Positions 37,903 through 46,604 of a stretch of DNA of 64,000 nt are shown here, in pieces; the stretch's first letter is position 1; the number at the start of each line of letters is the position of its first letter. Location: positions 62,001 to 126,000 of the forward strand of contig CANQSR010000002.1 in assembly GCA_947626575.1 (NCBI GenBank), written 5' to 3'. The notes under the pieces are model-generated. The model ran no database searches and was not told where the DNA came from. It worked only from the letters and a program-made list of their open reading frames with translations. Source of the DNA: an uncultured Clostridia bacterium (GTDB lineage: Bacteria; Bacillota; Clostridia; Christensenellales; Borkfalkiaceae). The translations under genes were made by a program, and so were the position numbers.

Positions 37903-39123
37903 TTACAAAAGACGCTCCAAAACCGCCTTGCACGCAAGTTTGCAGTGTTCATACGTGAGGCCGCCTTGAAAATACGCCGTGTACGGCTCCCGCACGGGGG
38001 CGTCGGCCGAAAGCTCGATGCTCGACCCCGCAATGAAGGTCCCCGCGGCCATGATGACTTTGGCATCGTAACCGGGCATATCCCACGGTTCCAGCTTCAC
38101 GAAGCTATCGACGGGCGAGATATCCTGCACGGATTGGATGAACCCGCACAGTTCTTCTGCGGTATGGAAGCGGATGGCGCGCGTAATATCTGCAAGCGGC
38201 TTATCGAGCTTGGGGAAATTCTCATAGCCGAGCATTTCCATGCACTTTCCGATGAGAAGCCCGCCTTTGAGCGTCTGCGCGACGGTGTGCGGCGCGAGGA
38301 AAAAGCCCTGATAAAAGAGGCGGTAGCCATAGGCATAGGAGCCGATCTCGCCCCCGACCGAGGGCGCGGTGAGGCGGTATTCGCACTGCGTGACGTACTT
38401 TTCACGCCCCGCGATGTACCCGCCCGTCGGCGCAATGCCGCCACCGGGATTCTTGATGAGGCTGCCGACGATGAGGTCTGCGCCCGCTTCCGTCGGCTCT
38501 CTCTTCTCCACAAATTCCCCATAGCAATTATCGACGAAAATACAGCCTCCGAACCCGTTTGCCCGCAAAAATGCGCACATTTGCCCGATCTCTTCCACGG
38601 TAAAGGCGTCGCGCAGGTCATAGCCGCGCGAACGCTGGATGTGGACGACGTCGTATTTCTGCCGCAAAAGCGCCTGCTTTACGGCCGCATAGTCCGCCTT
38701 CCCTTCCCCGTTCAGCGGGCAGACCTCCGTCTCCACGCCGAAATCCGAAAGCGACCCGTTTCCCTCTCCCCACACAACGCCGTGAAGCGTATCATACGGC
38801 ATCCCCGTCATGAAGAGGATGCGGCTGTGCGGGCGGAGGACTCCGAAGAGCGCCACGGTGAGGGCGTGCGTGCCTGAAAGAAGGGCGGGAGAGACGATGG
38901 CGCGCTCCGCGCCGAAGGCGCGCGCATAGACGCGGCCGAGGGCATCCCTGCCCTCGTCGCCATAGCCATAGCCCGTCGTCCCGTCGAAGTGGCGGAGCGC
39001 GATGCGCTCTTCGCGGAATGCGGAAAGTACCTTCTCCTGATTGAAGAGCGCGACTTCGTCGATTTCCTCAAATTTGTCTTTCAGAGCCGCCTGCGCGCGC
39101 CCGATCATCTCATTCGCATTCAT
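37903..39123 (-). CDS. ynbB: Methionine gamma-lyase/aluminium-resistance family PLP protein (YnbB)
   Basis: HFDGTTGYGYGDEGRDALGRVYARAFGAERAIV; SLIKNPGGGIAPTGGYI. Confidence 0.9.
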   Translation of the reverse strand: MNANEMIGRAQAALKDKFEEIDEVALFNQEKVLSAFREERIALRHFDGTTGYGYGDEGRDALGRVYARAFGAERAIVSPALLSGTHALTVALFGVLRPHSRILFMTGMPYDTLHGVVWGEGNGSLSDFGVETEVCPLNGEGKADYAAVKQALLRQKYDVVHIQRSRGYDLRDAFTVEEIGQMCAFLRANGFGGCIFVDNCYGEFVEKREPTEAGADLIVGSLIKNPGGGIAPTGGYIAGREKYVTQCEYRLTAPSVGGEIGSYAYGYRLFYQGFFLAPHTVAQTLKGGLLIGKCMEMLGYENFPKLDKPLADITRAIRFHTAEELCGFIQSVQDISPVDSFVKLEPWDMPGYDAKVIMAAGTFIAGSSIELSADAPVREPYTAYFQGGLTYEHCKLACKAVLERLL

Positions 39124-40012
39124 AGAACTTCCTCACTTCCTCCACGCCTTCCCACGGTTTCAAGAGATGTAAGTTTTGCATGTTTTTGAAGAAAGTACAC
39201 TGCCTCTTGGCATAATTCCGCGTATTTTTCGCAATTATGTCTGACATAGTACTCTCGTTATCGCCATTTTTCAAAAATTCAACGACCTCTTTATAGCCGA
39301 TGGCCTGCATACTCTGCGCAGTTTCGGGAACGCCGCTTCCGAGCAGCCCCTTCACTTCCTCCACGAGTCCGCGCTCTAACATGTCCGCCGTGCGGCGGCC
39401 GATGCGCGCATAGAGTTCTTCGCGGGGGAAATCGTAAGCGACGGCAACGAAGGGATAGCGCGGCGTCTTGCCGTCCGTCTGTTCGGATTTCCTCTTCCCC
39501 GTCTGTTCGTAAATTTCAAGCGCGCGGATGACCCGCTTCACATCGTTTGGATGCAAAACGGCCGCGCTTGCGGGATCGATTTCATAAAGGCGGTCGTGAA
39601 GCGCCTCCTTCCCCTCCTCCGCGAGGAGTTTTTCGTACTTTTCACGGATCTCCCGCGAGGCGGGCGCCCCGCCGAAGCCGTGGCGGTATAGGACGGCATT
39701 CATATAAAATCCCGTGCCGCCGCACAGAATGGGTACTTTGCCGCGCGCGAGGATATCTTCGACGGCCGAGAGCGCAAGCCGCTCATAGTCGCTCACCGAA
39801 AAGTCCTCGCGGGGGTCGGCGACGTCGATGAGGTGGTGCGGGATCCCCTCCCGCTCTTCTATCGTGGGCTTTGCCGTGCCGATATCGAGGCCGCGATAGA
39901 CAAGATAGGCGTCCGCAGAGACGATCTCTCCGCCGAACGCCTTTGCGCAAGCCACGGCAAGCGCAGTCTTTCCGGAGGCCGTCGGTCCGCAGACGGCGAG
40001 GAGCTTTCTCAT
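39110..40012 (-). CDS. miaA: tRNA dimethylallyltransferase
   Basis: AVCGPTASGKTALAVACAKAFGGEIVSADAYLVYRGLDIGTAKP. Confidence 0.96.
   Translation of the reverse strand: MRKLLAVCGPTASGKTALAVACAKAFGGEIVSADAYLVYRGLDIGTAKPTIEEREGIPHHLIDVADPREDFSVSDYERLALSAVEDILARGKVPILCGGTGFYMNAVLYRHGFGGAPASREIREKYEKLLAEEGKEALHDRLYEIDPASAAVLHPNDVKRVIRALEIYEQTGKRKSEQTDGKTPRYPFVAVAYDFPREELYARIGRRTADMLERGLVEEVKGLLGSGVPETAQSMQAIGYKEVVEFLKNGDNESTMSDIIAKNTRNYAKRQCTFFKNMQNLHLLKPWEGVEEVRKFYECE
39231..39253 (+). repeat. Dispersed 23-bp palindrome copy 5 (inside miaA)
   Basis: GCAATTATG-TCTGA-CATAGTACT. Confidence 0.7.
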
Positions 40013-41889
40013 ACGATCCTCTTGAAGAGCTTTTCGAATTCGCCCCTGCCCACATGCACCGCCACGGGCCGCCCGTGGGGACATTTGAGGCCCATATCGC
40101 CGTTCATACGGCGGAGGAGCGACTTCACCTCTTCCTCCGTGAGCGTTTCGCCGCCCTTGACGGCCGCCTTGCACGCGGCCGACGCGAGTTTATCTTTGAG
40201 GATATCGGCAAGTTTGATGGCCCGCAGGCTCTCGTAACTCTCCATGATCTCGTTGAAGAAGGCGGAAAGGTCCATCTTCATGAGATCCGCGGGGACCGCC
40301 GAAACTTTGACGGCGTCACTGCCGAATTCCTCCACCTCAAAGCCGAGTTCCGCCAAAATGGGGAATTGCTTGACGAGGAAGGCAAATTCCGCGGGATTGA
40401 GCGTCAGGATAAAGGGTACGAGCATGGGCTGGGAGACGATCTCCCGCTTCTCCGCCTTTTCGCGGAGGCGGTCATAGATGATGCGCTCGTGCGCGGCGTG
40501 CTGGTCGACGATGTAGGCGTCGTCGCCGCATTCATAGATGAGATAGGTGCGGAAGAGTTCGCCCTTGAAGGCGAGCGATGCGGGGTCCACGCGCTGTTGC
40601 CCCTTCTTCTCCGCTTCGGCAAGCGCGCGCTTGTTCTCTTCAAAGACGTCGATCTCCTTCTGCGTGGGAGCCGATACTTCAAAGACCGCACGGTCTCTGC
40701 CGCGCGGAGAGACCGTCGCCTTCCCTGTCTGTACGGGGATATGAAATTGAAGTTCCTTTTTCGCCTCTTCGAAGGTCATGGCGGGAGGCGTGTCCGCCGA
40801 AGGGCGCGCTTCCTGCTTGGGCATCGGGGCCGTATGCGGCTTTAACGCCATCTCTAAGGGCTGTTGTTCCTGCTTGGGAGCGGTGGAGACGAGATATTCG
40901 AGCGCGCGGGAATTGCCGTCGAGAACGGAGGAGACGACGGAGTACACCGTGCCGTAGATCACTTGGTTATCCGCAAAGCGCACATCGGCTTTGTTGGGAT
41001 GGACGTTGACGTCCACGATTTCGGGGGGAACATCCAAAAACACCACATAAAACGGATATTGCCGCTTCATGAGATAGGCCGCATAGGCATTGGTGAATGC
41101 CGCCGCAACGGTCTGGTTGACCACATAGCGGCCGTTGACGAAGAGGCTCTGATAGGTGCGGTTGGGCTTGGAATAATTGCGGTCGCCGATGTAGCCGTGA
41201 AGGCGGATGCCGTGCTTATCCGCATTCAGTTCATAGCAATGCGAGAGGATATCTGCGCCGTAAACGGCCGCGAGCGCGGCGGAAAGGCCGTCTCCGAAGG
41301 AGCGGTATTTCACCTTTCCGTTCGCCGAAAAGGTAAAGGCGATCTCAGGCCGCGAAAGGATGAAGCGGGCCATCATCCCCGCGACGTCCCCCTCTTCCTG
41401 CTGGTCCGATTTCAAAAATTTCAGACGGGCGGGGGTATTGAAGAAGAGTTCCCGCACGGTGACTTCGGTTCCGCCTGCGCCCGCCGCAGGCAAAATCTCG
41501 CCCCGTACGCCGCCCTCGCATGCGAGCGAAAACGCCTCTTCGCCCTGTACGCGGGAGACGATATTCATCTTGGAAACGGAGGCGACCGAGGCAAGCGCTT
41601 CGCCTCGGAACCCCAGCGTCGTCACGCCGAAGAGGTCGGCGGCCGTCCGCAATTTGCTCGTGGCATGCGCCGCATAGGCATTGGCGAGGTCATCCTTTGC
41701 AATGCCGCCGCCGTTATCGGTGACGCGGATGAGTTTTTTCCCGCCCCCTTCGACCTCCACCGCAATTTGGGTAGCGCCGGCGTCGATGGCGTTTTCGACG
41801 AGTTCTTTGACCACGGAATACGGGCGGTCGATGACCTCGCCTGCCGCGATTTGGTTGTAAACTTCGGGTGCAAGAACTTGTATCTTCAC
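40009..41889 (-). CDS. mutL: DNA mismatch repair protein MutL (GTG start)
   Basis: NQIAAGEVIDRPYSVVKELVENAIDAGATQI; TTLGFRGEALASVASV. Confidence 0.97.
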   Translation of the reverse strand: MKIQVLAPEVYNQIAAGEVIDRPYSVVKELVENAIDAGATQIAVEVEGGGKKLIRVTDNGGGIAKDDLANAYAAHATSKLRTAADLFGVTTLGFRGEALASVASVSKMNIVSRVQGEEAFSLACEGGVRGEILPAAGAGGTEVTVRELFFNTPARLKFLKSDQQEEGDVAGMMARFILSRPEIAFTFSANGKVKYRSFGDGLSAALAAVYGADILSHCYELNADKHGIRLHGYIGDRNYSKPNRTYQSLFVNGRYVVNQTVAAAFTNAYAAYLMKRQYPFYVVFLDVPPEIVDVNVHPNKADVRFADNQVIYGTVYSVVSSVLDGNSRALEYLVSTAPKQEQQPLEMALKPHTAPMPKQEARPSADTPPAMTFEEAKKELQFHIPVQTGKATVSPRGRDRAVFEVSAPTQKEIDVFEENKRALAEAEKKGQQRVDPASLAFKGELFRTYLIYECGDDAYIVDQHAAHERIIYDRLREKAEKREIVSQPMLVPFILTLNPAEFAFLVKQFPILAELGFEVEEFGSDAVKVSAVPADLMKMDLSAFFNEIMESYESLRAIKLADILKDKLASAACKAAVKGGETLTEEEVKSLLRRMNGDMGLKCPHGRPVAVHVGRGEFEKLFKRIV

Positions 41890-44474
41890 TTTATTTTCTC
41901 CTTCCACTCGGATATGAGGGCCAACGCCTGCATGGGCGTGAGCATGTTTTCATCGATCTCCCTCAGCTCGGCCACGATCTCCGATGCGGGCGCGCTTTCC
42001 GTCTCTTCTGCGTACGCCGCGGCGGCCGCGGCCTCTTTTTCCGCCTCGATGACGGCGGGGCGGCGTGCCTCGGTGCGTTCGAGCGTCTTTAAGATGACTT
42101 TGGCGCGGTCCGTCACTTCGGCGGGAACGCCTGCGAGCGCCGCGACTTCCACGCCGAAACTCCTCGAAGCTCCGCCGCGCACGATCTTGCGCAAGAATAC
42201 GATGGAACCCGCGATCTCCCGCACGCTGATCTTATAGTTGCGCACGCCTTCGAGTTTTCCTTCCAGCTCGGTGAGTTCATGGTAATGCGTTGCAAACAGC
42301 GTCTTTGCGCGCACTTTCTGCGTGAGTTGCTCGATGACCGCCCATGCGATGGAGAGGCCGTCGAACGTACTCGTCCCCCGCCCCACTTCGTCGAGGATGA
42401 GGAGGCTCCGCGGCGTTGCATTGCGCAAAATGTTGGCGACTTCCGTCATTTCGACCATAAACGTGCTTCTGTCGAGGATCAGGTTGTCGCTCGCGCCGAT
42501 CCGCGTAAAGATCCTGTCCGTCAAGGGGATCTCCGCGCGTTTGGCGGGAACAAAACTTCCGATATGCGCCATGAATACGATGAGGGCAACTTGCCGCAAA
42601 TAGGTGGATTTGCCCGCCATATTCGGACCCGTGATGATCATCGTGCGGTTTTCGCCGTCGAGCGTGCAATCGTTGGGGACAAAGCGTTCCTTGGAAAGTC
42701 TCTCCACGACGGGATGCCTGCCCTCCTCGATGACGAGCGCCCCCTCTTCTTTGATCGCGGGGCGGACGTATTTATTTTCCTTTGCCACGACGGCAAGCGA
42801 GACGAGGCAATCGAGCCGCGCGACCGCGGCCGCCACCTGTTTGAGTACGGGAATGTTTGCCGTGAGGATCTCCATGATCTCCGCGTAAAGCTGCGTTTGC
42901 AGGCGGTCCGCTTCGTCATTGCTGCCAAGGATCTTTTCTTCGAGCGATTTGAGTTCCTCGCTCACGTACCGTTCGCCGCCGGCCAGCGTCTGTTTGCGCG
43001 TATAGTCGTATGGCACGCGGTCTTTGAAGGAGTTGCTCACTTCGATATAATATCCGAACACGCGGTTATAGCCCACTTTGAGCGTGCGGATGCCCGTCCG
43101 CTCGCGCTCGCGCGCTTCGAGCTGTCCCAAGAGGTCCTTCCCGTGCGAGCCGATGCCGCGCAGCTCGTCGAGGCGGGCGTTGTAACCCTCCCTGATATAA
43201 TTGCCCTCTTTCAAGGTCGTCGCGCGCGGTTCGATGGCGCGGTTCAAGAGGCCGCAAAGCTCCTTGGTATCCACAAGTTTTGCGGCGATGTCGCCGAGAA
43301 GCGCGGATGTAAATCCCGCAAGCTGGAATTTTAGGTTGGGGACGACGGCGAGCGACGCCGAGAGCGCAATGCAGTCGCCCGGTTGCAGGTTTCCGTTGGA
43401 GATGCGGCCCGTCAGGCGTTCGATATCGCGGACCCCGCCCAACATATCGTGAAGCCCCATGCGGACGACGGTCGCCTTGAAGAGTTCTTCGACGGCGTCC
43501 AGCCGCCTTTCGATCTGCTGTACGGAGATGAGCGGGGAAGTGAGCATGCCCGAAAGCATCCGCGCGCCCATACCCGTTTTCGTGCGGTCGAGAAGCCATA
43601 AGAGCGAGCCGAAACGCTTGCCCTCCGCGCTGTTTTTGAGAAGTTCGAGGTTGCGCACCGCGATGGGATCCAGCTTCATGATGCGGGAGCCGTCGCTGAA
43701 TTTCAGAGTGTTGATGTTGCGGAGCGCATGTTTTTGCGTATCGCGCAGGTACTCGATGAGGGCGCCCGCGGCGGATACGGCGGGCGAGCGGGCGGGAAGG
43801 CCGAGCGCATCGAGCGAGGCGACGGCAAACTGCTCTTTGACGATCTTCTCGGCGTTCTCCCTGCGGAACGCCCACGGCAGATAGCAGGAAAACTGCGGAA
43901 GCGCACCCCGCTGGACTTCGATGTTCTCCTTGGAGGCTATTAAAAATTCATCGTTGCAGATGATCTCCGCCACAGAGAGGTTGACGAGCTTTGCGAGAAG
44001 TTTTTCAACGTCGTCCTCCTCGCTCGCGCAAAATTCACCCGTCGTGATGTCCGTATAGGCGACCGCACAGCTGTCGCCGTCTTTATAGGCGCATGCCACA
44101 TAGTTATTTTTCTTTTCGTCGAGGAGATTCCCCTCGATGACCGTACCCGCCGAGACAACGCGGATGACGTCCCTATCCACCATGCCCTTGGAGGCCTTGG
44201 GGTCGGAGAGTTGCTCGCAGATGGCGACGCGCAATCCCGCGCCCACGAGTTTCTGGATGTAAGTATCGACGGCATGATACGGCACGCCGCACATGGGCGC
44301 ACGGTCTTTGAGGCCGCAATCGCGGCCCGTGAGGGTGAGGTCGAGAATGGCGCTCGCCTTCACGGCGTCCTCGAAGAACATCTCATAGAAATCGCCGAGG
44401 CGGTAAAACACAAGGCAATCGGGATATGCTTCCTTGACTTTTTTCCAATGCTCCATCATAGGTGAAAGGCCCAT
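41886..44474 (-). CDS. mutS: DNA mismatch repair protein MutS
   Basis: TGPNMAGKSTYLRQVALI; LDEVGRGTSTFDGLSIAWAV. Confidence 0.98.
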   Translation of the reverse strand: MGLSPMMEHWKKVKEAYPDCLVFYRLGDFYEMFFEDAVKASAILDLTLTGRDCGLKDRAPMCGVPYHAVDTYIQKLVGAGLRVAICEQLSDPKASKGMVDRDVIRVVSAGTVIEGNLLDEKKNNYVACAYKDGDSCAVAYTDITTGEFCASEEDDVEKLLAKLVNLSVAEIICNDEFLIASKENIEVQRGALPQFSCYLPWAFRRENAEKIVKEQFAVASLDALGLPARSPAVSAAGALIEYLRDTQKHALRNINTLKFSDGSRIMKLDPIAVRNLELLKNSAEGKRFGSLLWLLDRTKTGMGARMLSGMLTSPLISVQQIERRLDAVEELFKATVVRMGLHDMLGGVRDIERLTGRISNGNLQPGDCIALSASLAVVPNLKFQLAGFTSALLGDIAAKLVDTKELCGLLNRAIEPRATTLKEGNYIREGYNARLDELRGIGSHGKDLLGQLEARERERTGIRTLKVGYNRVFGYYIEVSNSFKDRVPYDYTRKQTLAGGERYVSEELKSLEEKILGSNDEADRLQTQLYAEIMEILTANIPVLKQVAAAVARLDCLVSLAVVAKENKYVRPAIKEEGALVIEEGRHPVVERLSKERFVPNDCTLDGENRTMIITGPNMAGKSTYLRQVALIVFMAHIGSFVPAKRAEIPLTDRIFTRIGASDNLILDRSTFMVEMTEVANILRNATPRSLLILDEVGRGTSTFDGLSIAWAVIEQLTQKVRAKTLFATHYHELTELEGKLEGVRNYKISVREIAGSIVFLRKIVRGGASRSFGVEVAALAGVPAEVTDRAKVILKTLERTEARRPAVIEAEKEAAAAAAYAEETESAPASEIVAELREIDENMLTPMQALALISEWKEKIK

Positions 44475-44486
44475 CGTTTTCTCCTT

Positions 44487-45788
44487 TCAGACGATCTCTC
44501 CATAGAGAGAAATTCCGTTTGCTTCCTTGATTTTGAGATCGACGAATTGGCCGATCATATCCTTCTCGCTCTTGAAATAGCCCATGCGGCCGTATTCATC
44601 CCTGCCGAGATACATCCCCTTCTTTTCATCGAAGTCCTCGCAGAGGATCTCCACCGTCTTGCCGACGTATCTTGCGCTCTTTTCGCGCGTCTTTCGGTTG
44701 ACGAGGGCGATGAGGCGGGTGATGCGGTCCTTTGCGACGTCATCGGGGATCCGCCCCTCCATCGCGGCCGCCTTGGTACCCGTGCGCGGAGAATAGATGA
44801 AGGTGAACGCCGAAGAAAAATCCGCCGCTTCCACGAGGGAAAGCGTATCTTCGAATTCCGCCTCGGTCTCCGTCGGGAATGCCACGATGAGGTCCGTCGT
44901 CACTTCGCAATCGGGGATCTCGCGCCTGAGGAGCGCAAGTTCTCCGAGGTATTTTTCGCGCGTATAGCGCCTGTTCATGAGCGCCAAAATGCGGTCGTTT
45001 CCCGCCTGTACGGGAAGGTGCAGATGCTTGCAGATCTTCTTGTGTTTTTTCATGACCGCCACGAGTTCTGCGGAAAAATCCTTGGGGTGGGAAGTCATGA
45101 AACGGACGCGGAATTTGCCCTCGATGCAAGCGACCGCATCGAGAAGTTTGGCAAAGTCCACATCGCCGTCGCGGTAGGAATTGACATTCTGGCCGAGCAG
45201 GGTTATTTCGCGGTAGCCCTCCGCAACGAGCGTTTCCACCTCCCGCAGGATGGCGGTAGCGCTGCGCGAACGCTCCCTCCCGCGCACATAGGGTACGATG
45301 CAATAGGAACAAAAGTTATTGCAACCGTACATGATATTTACCCATGCGTTGGGATAGCTCGTGCGCACGGGACGGATGTGGTCCTCCGTCTCGCCGCGCT
45401 CTTCCGAAACGGATACGACCGTCTTTTTGCGCGCGCGCTTTTCCTCGATGAGCGATTTGAACCGCGGCAGATCGTGCGTCCCGAAGAGGATGTCGATGAA
45501 GGGAAATTTCTCTTTGAGGTACTTTGCCTTCCCCTCCTCCTGCACCATACACCCGCCCACGGCGATGATGAGGCCCTTCTTCTCGCGTTTGAGTTTTTTG
45601 AGCGCGCCGATGTTGCCGAAGGCGTGGTTTTCCGCATTTTCGCGGATACAACAGGTATTGAATACGATGATATCCGCCTCTTCGAGCGGCGCGGGGCCAT
45701 CGTATCCCGCTTCTTTGAGGATGCCGGCGATCTTCTCGGATTCATGCAGATTCATCTGGCACCCGTACGTGACGATGTGATATTTCAT
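44487..45788 (-). CDS. miaB: tRNA-2-methylthio-N6-dimethylallyladenosine synthase
   Basis: YGCQMNLHESEKIAGIL; GCNNFCSYCIVPYVRGRERSR. Confidence 0.97.
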   Translation of the reverse strand: MKYHIVTYGCQMNLHESEKIAGILKEAGYDGPAPLEEADIIVFNTCCIRENAENHAFGNIGALKKLKREKKGLIIAVGGCMVQEEGKAKYLKEKFPFIDILFGTHDLPRFKSLIEEKRARKKTVVSVSEERGETEDHIRPVRTSYPNAWVNIMYGCNNFCSYCIVPYVRGRERSRSATAILREVETLVAEGYREITLLGQNVNSYRDGDVDFAKLLDAVACIEGKFRVRFMTSHPKDFSAELVAVMKKHKKICKHLHLPVQAGNDRILALMNRRYTREKYLGELALLRREIPDCEVTTDLIVAFPTETEAEFEDTLSLVEAADFSSAFTFIYSPRTGTKAAAMEGRIPDDVAKDRITRLIALVNRKTREKSARYVGKTVEILCEDFDEKKGMYLGRDEYGRMGYFKSEKDMIGQFVDLKIKEANGISLYGEIV

Positions 45789-46492
45789 ACCTTTATCTCT
45801 CCGAGTACCTTTCCGACGCTCTCGCGGATCACGAGTTCGCACCGCCCGTCGAGCGCCGTCTCGCTCTTGTTGATGAGAACGAGATGCCTTCCGCGGAAAA
45901 CATCCACAAACCCCGCCGCGGGGTACACGGTGAGCGAAGTACCCGCCACAATGAGCAGATCTGCCTGCGCGATCGCATCGACTGCGCCCTCCACGGTATC
46001 GCCGTCAAGCGGTTCGCCATACAGAACGACGTCCGGCTTGATGAGTCCGCCGCATTCGCACCGCGGGACCCCTTCCGACGCGGCGATCTCCTCCGCCGTA
46101 TGGAATTTATGGCATTTCAGACAGTAGTTGCGGTGGATACTGCCGTGCAGTTCGAATACGTTCTTGCTCCCCGCGGCCTGATGCAACCCGTCGATATTCT
46201 GCGTGACGACGGCAAGCAGCTTCCCCTTGGCTTCCAGCTCGGCGAGCTTTTTATGGGCCGCATTGGGTTTTGCCCAAAGCGGCAACATTTTATCGCGGTA
46301 AAAGCCGTAAAATTCTTCCGTATGGGAAAAGAAGAAGCCGCTTGAAAGCATCGTCTCAGGGGGATACGCGTATTTCATGCGGTAGAGGCCGTCCTCCGAA
46401 CGGAAGTCGGGAATACCGCTTTCCGTGGAAACGCCGGCGCCGCCGAAAAACACGATGCGGTTGCTGCTGTCTATGAGTTCTTGCAATATCAT
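45785..46492 (-). CDS. cobB: NAD-dependent protein deacylase (sirtuin)
   Basis: FFGGAGVSTESGIPDFRSEDGLY; VTQNIDGLHQAAGS; GTSLTVYPAA. Confidence 0.95.
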   Translation of the reverse strand: MILQELIDSSNRIVFFGGAGVSTESGIPDFRSEDGLYRMKYAYPPETMLSSGFFFSHTEEFYGFYRDKMLPLWAKPNAAHKKLAELEAKGKLLAVVTQNIDGLHQAAGSKNVFELHGSIHRNYCLKCHKFHTAEEIAASEGVPRCECGGLIKPDVVLYGEPLDGDTVEGAVDAIAQADLLIVAGTSLTVYPAAGFVDVFRGRHLVLINKSETALDGRCELVIRESVGKVLGEIKV

Positions 46493-46604
46493 GATACGAT
46501 AAACTCCTACAATTCCCTATTATATCACGCTTTCGGCAAATTTTCAAGAAAAGCGGACAAAACAATTAAAATTTTTTCGGAAATTACGAATACTGTCCTG
46601 TGAT

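Noticed and set aside
44547-46127. 526-aa plus-strand ORF
   Set aside because: Antisense to miaB and cobB; no recognisable domain.
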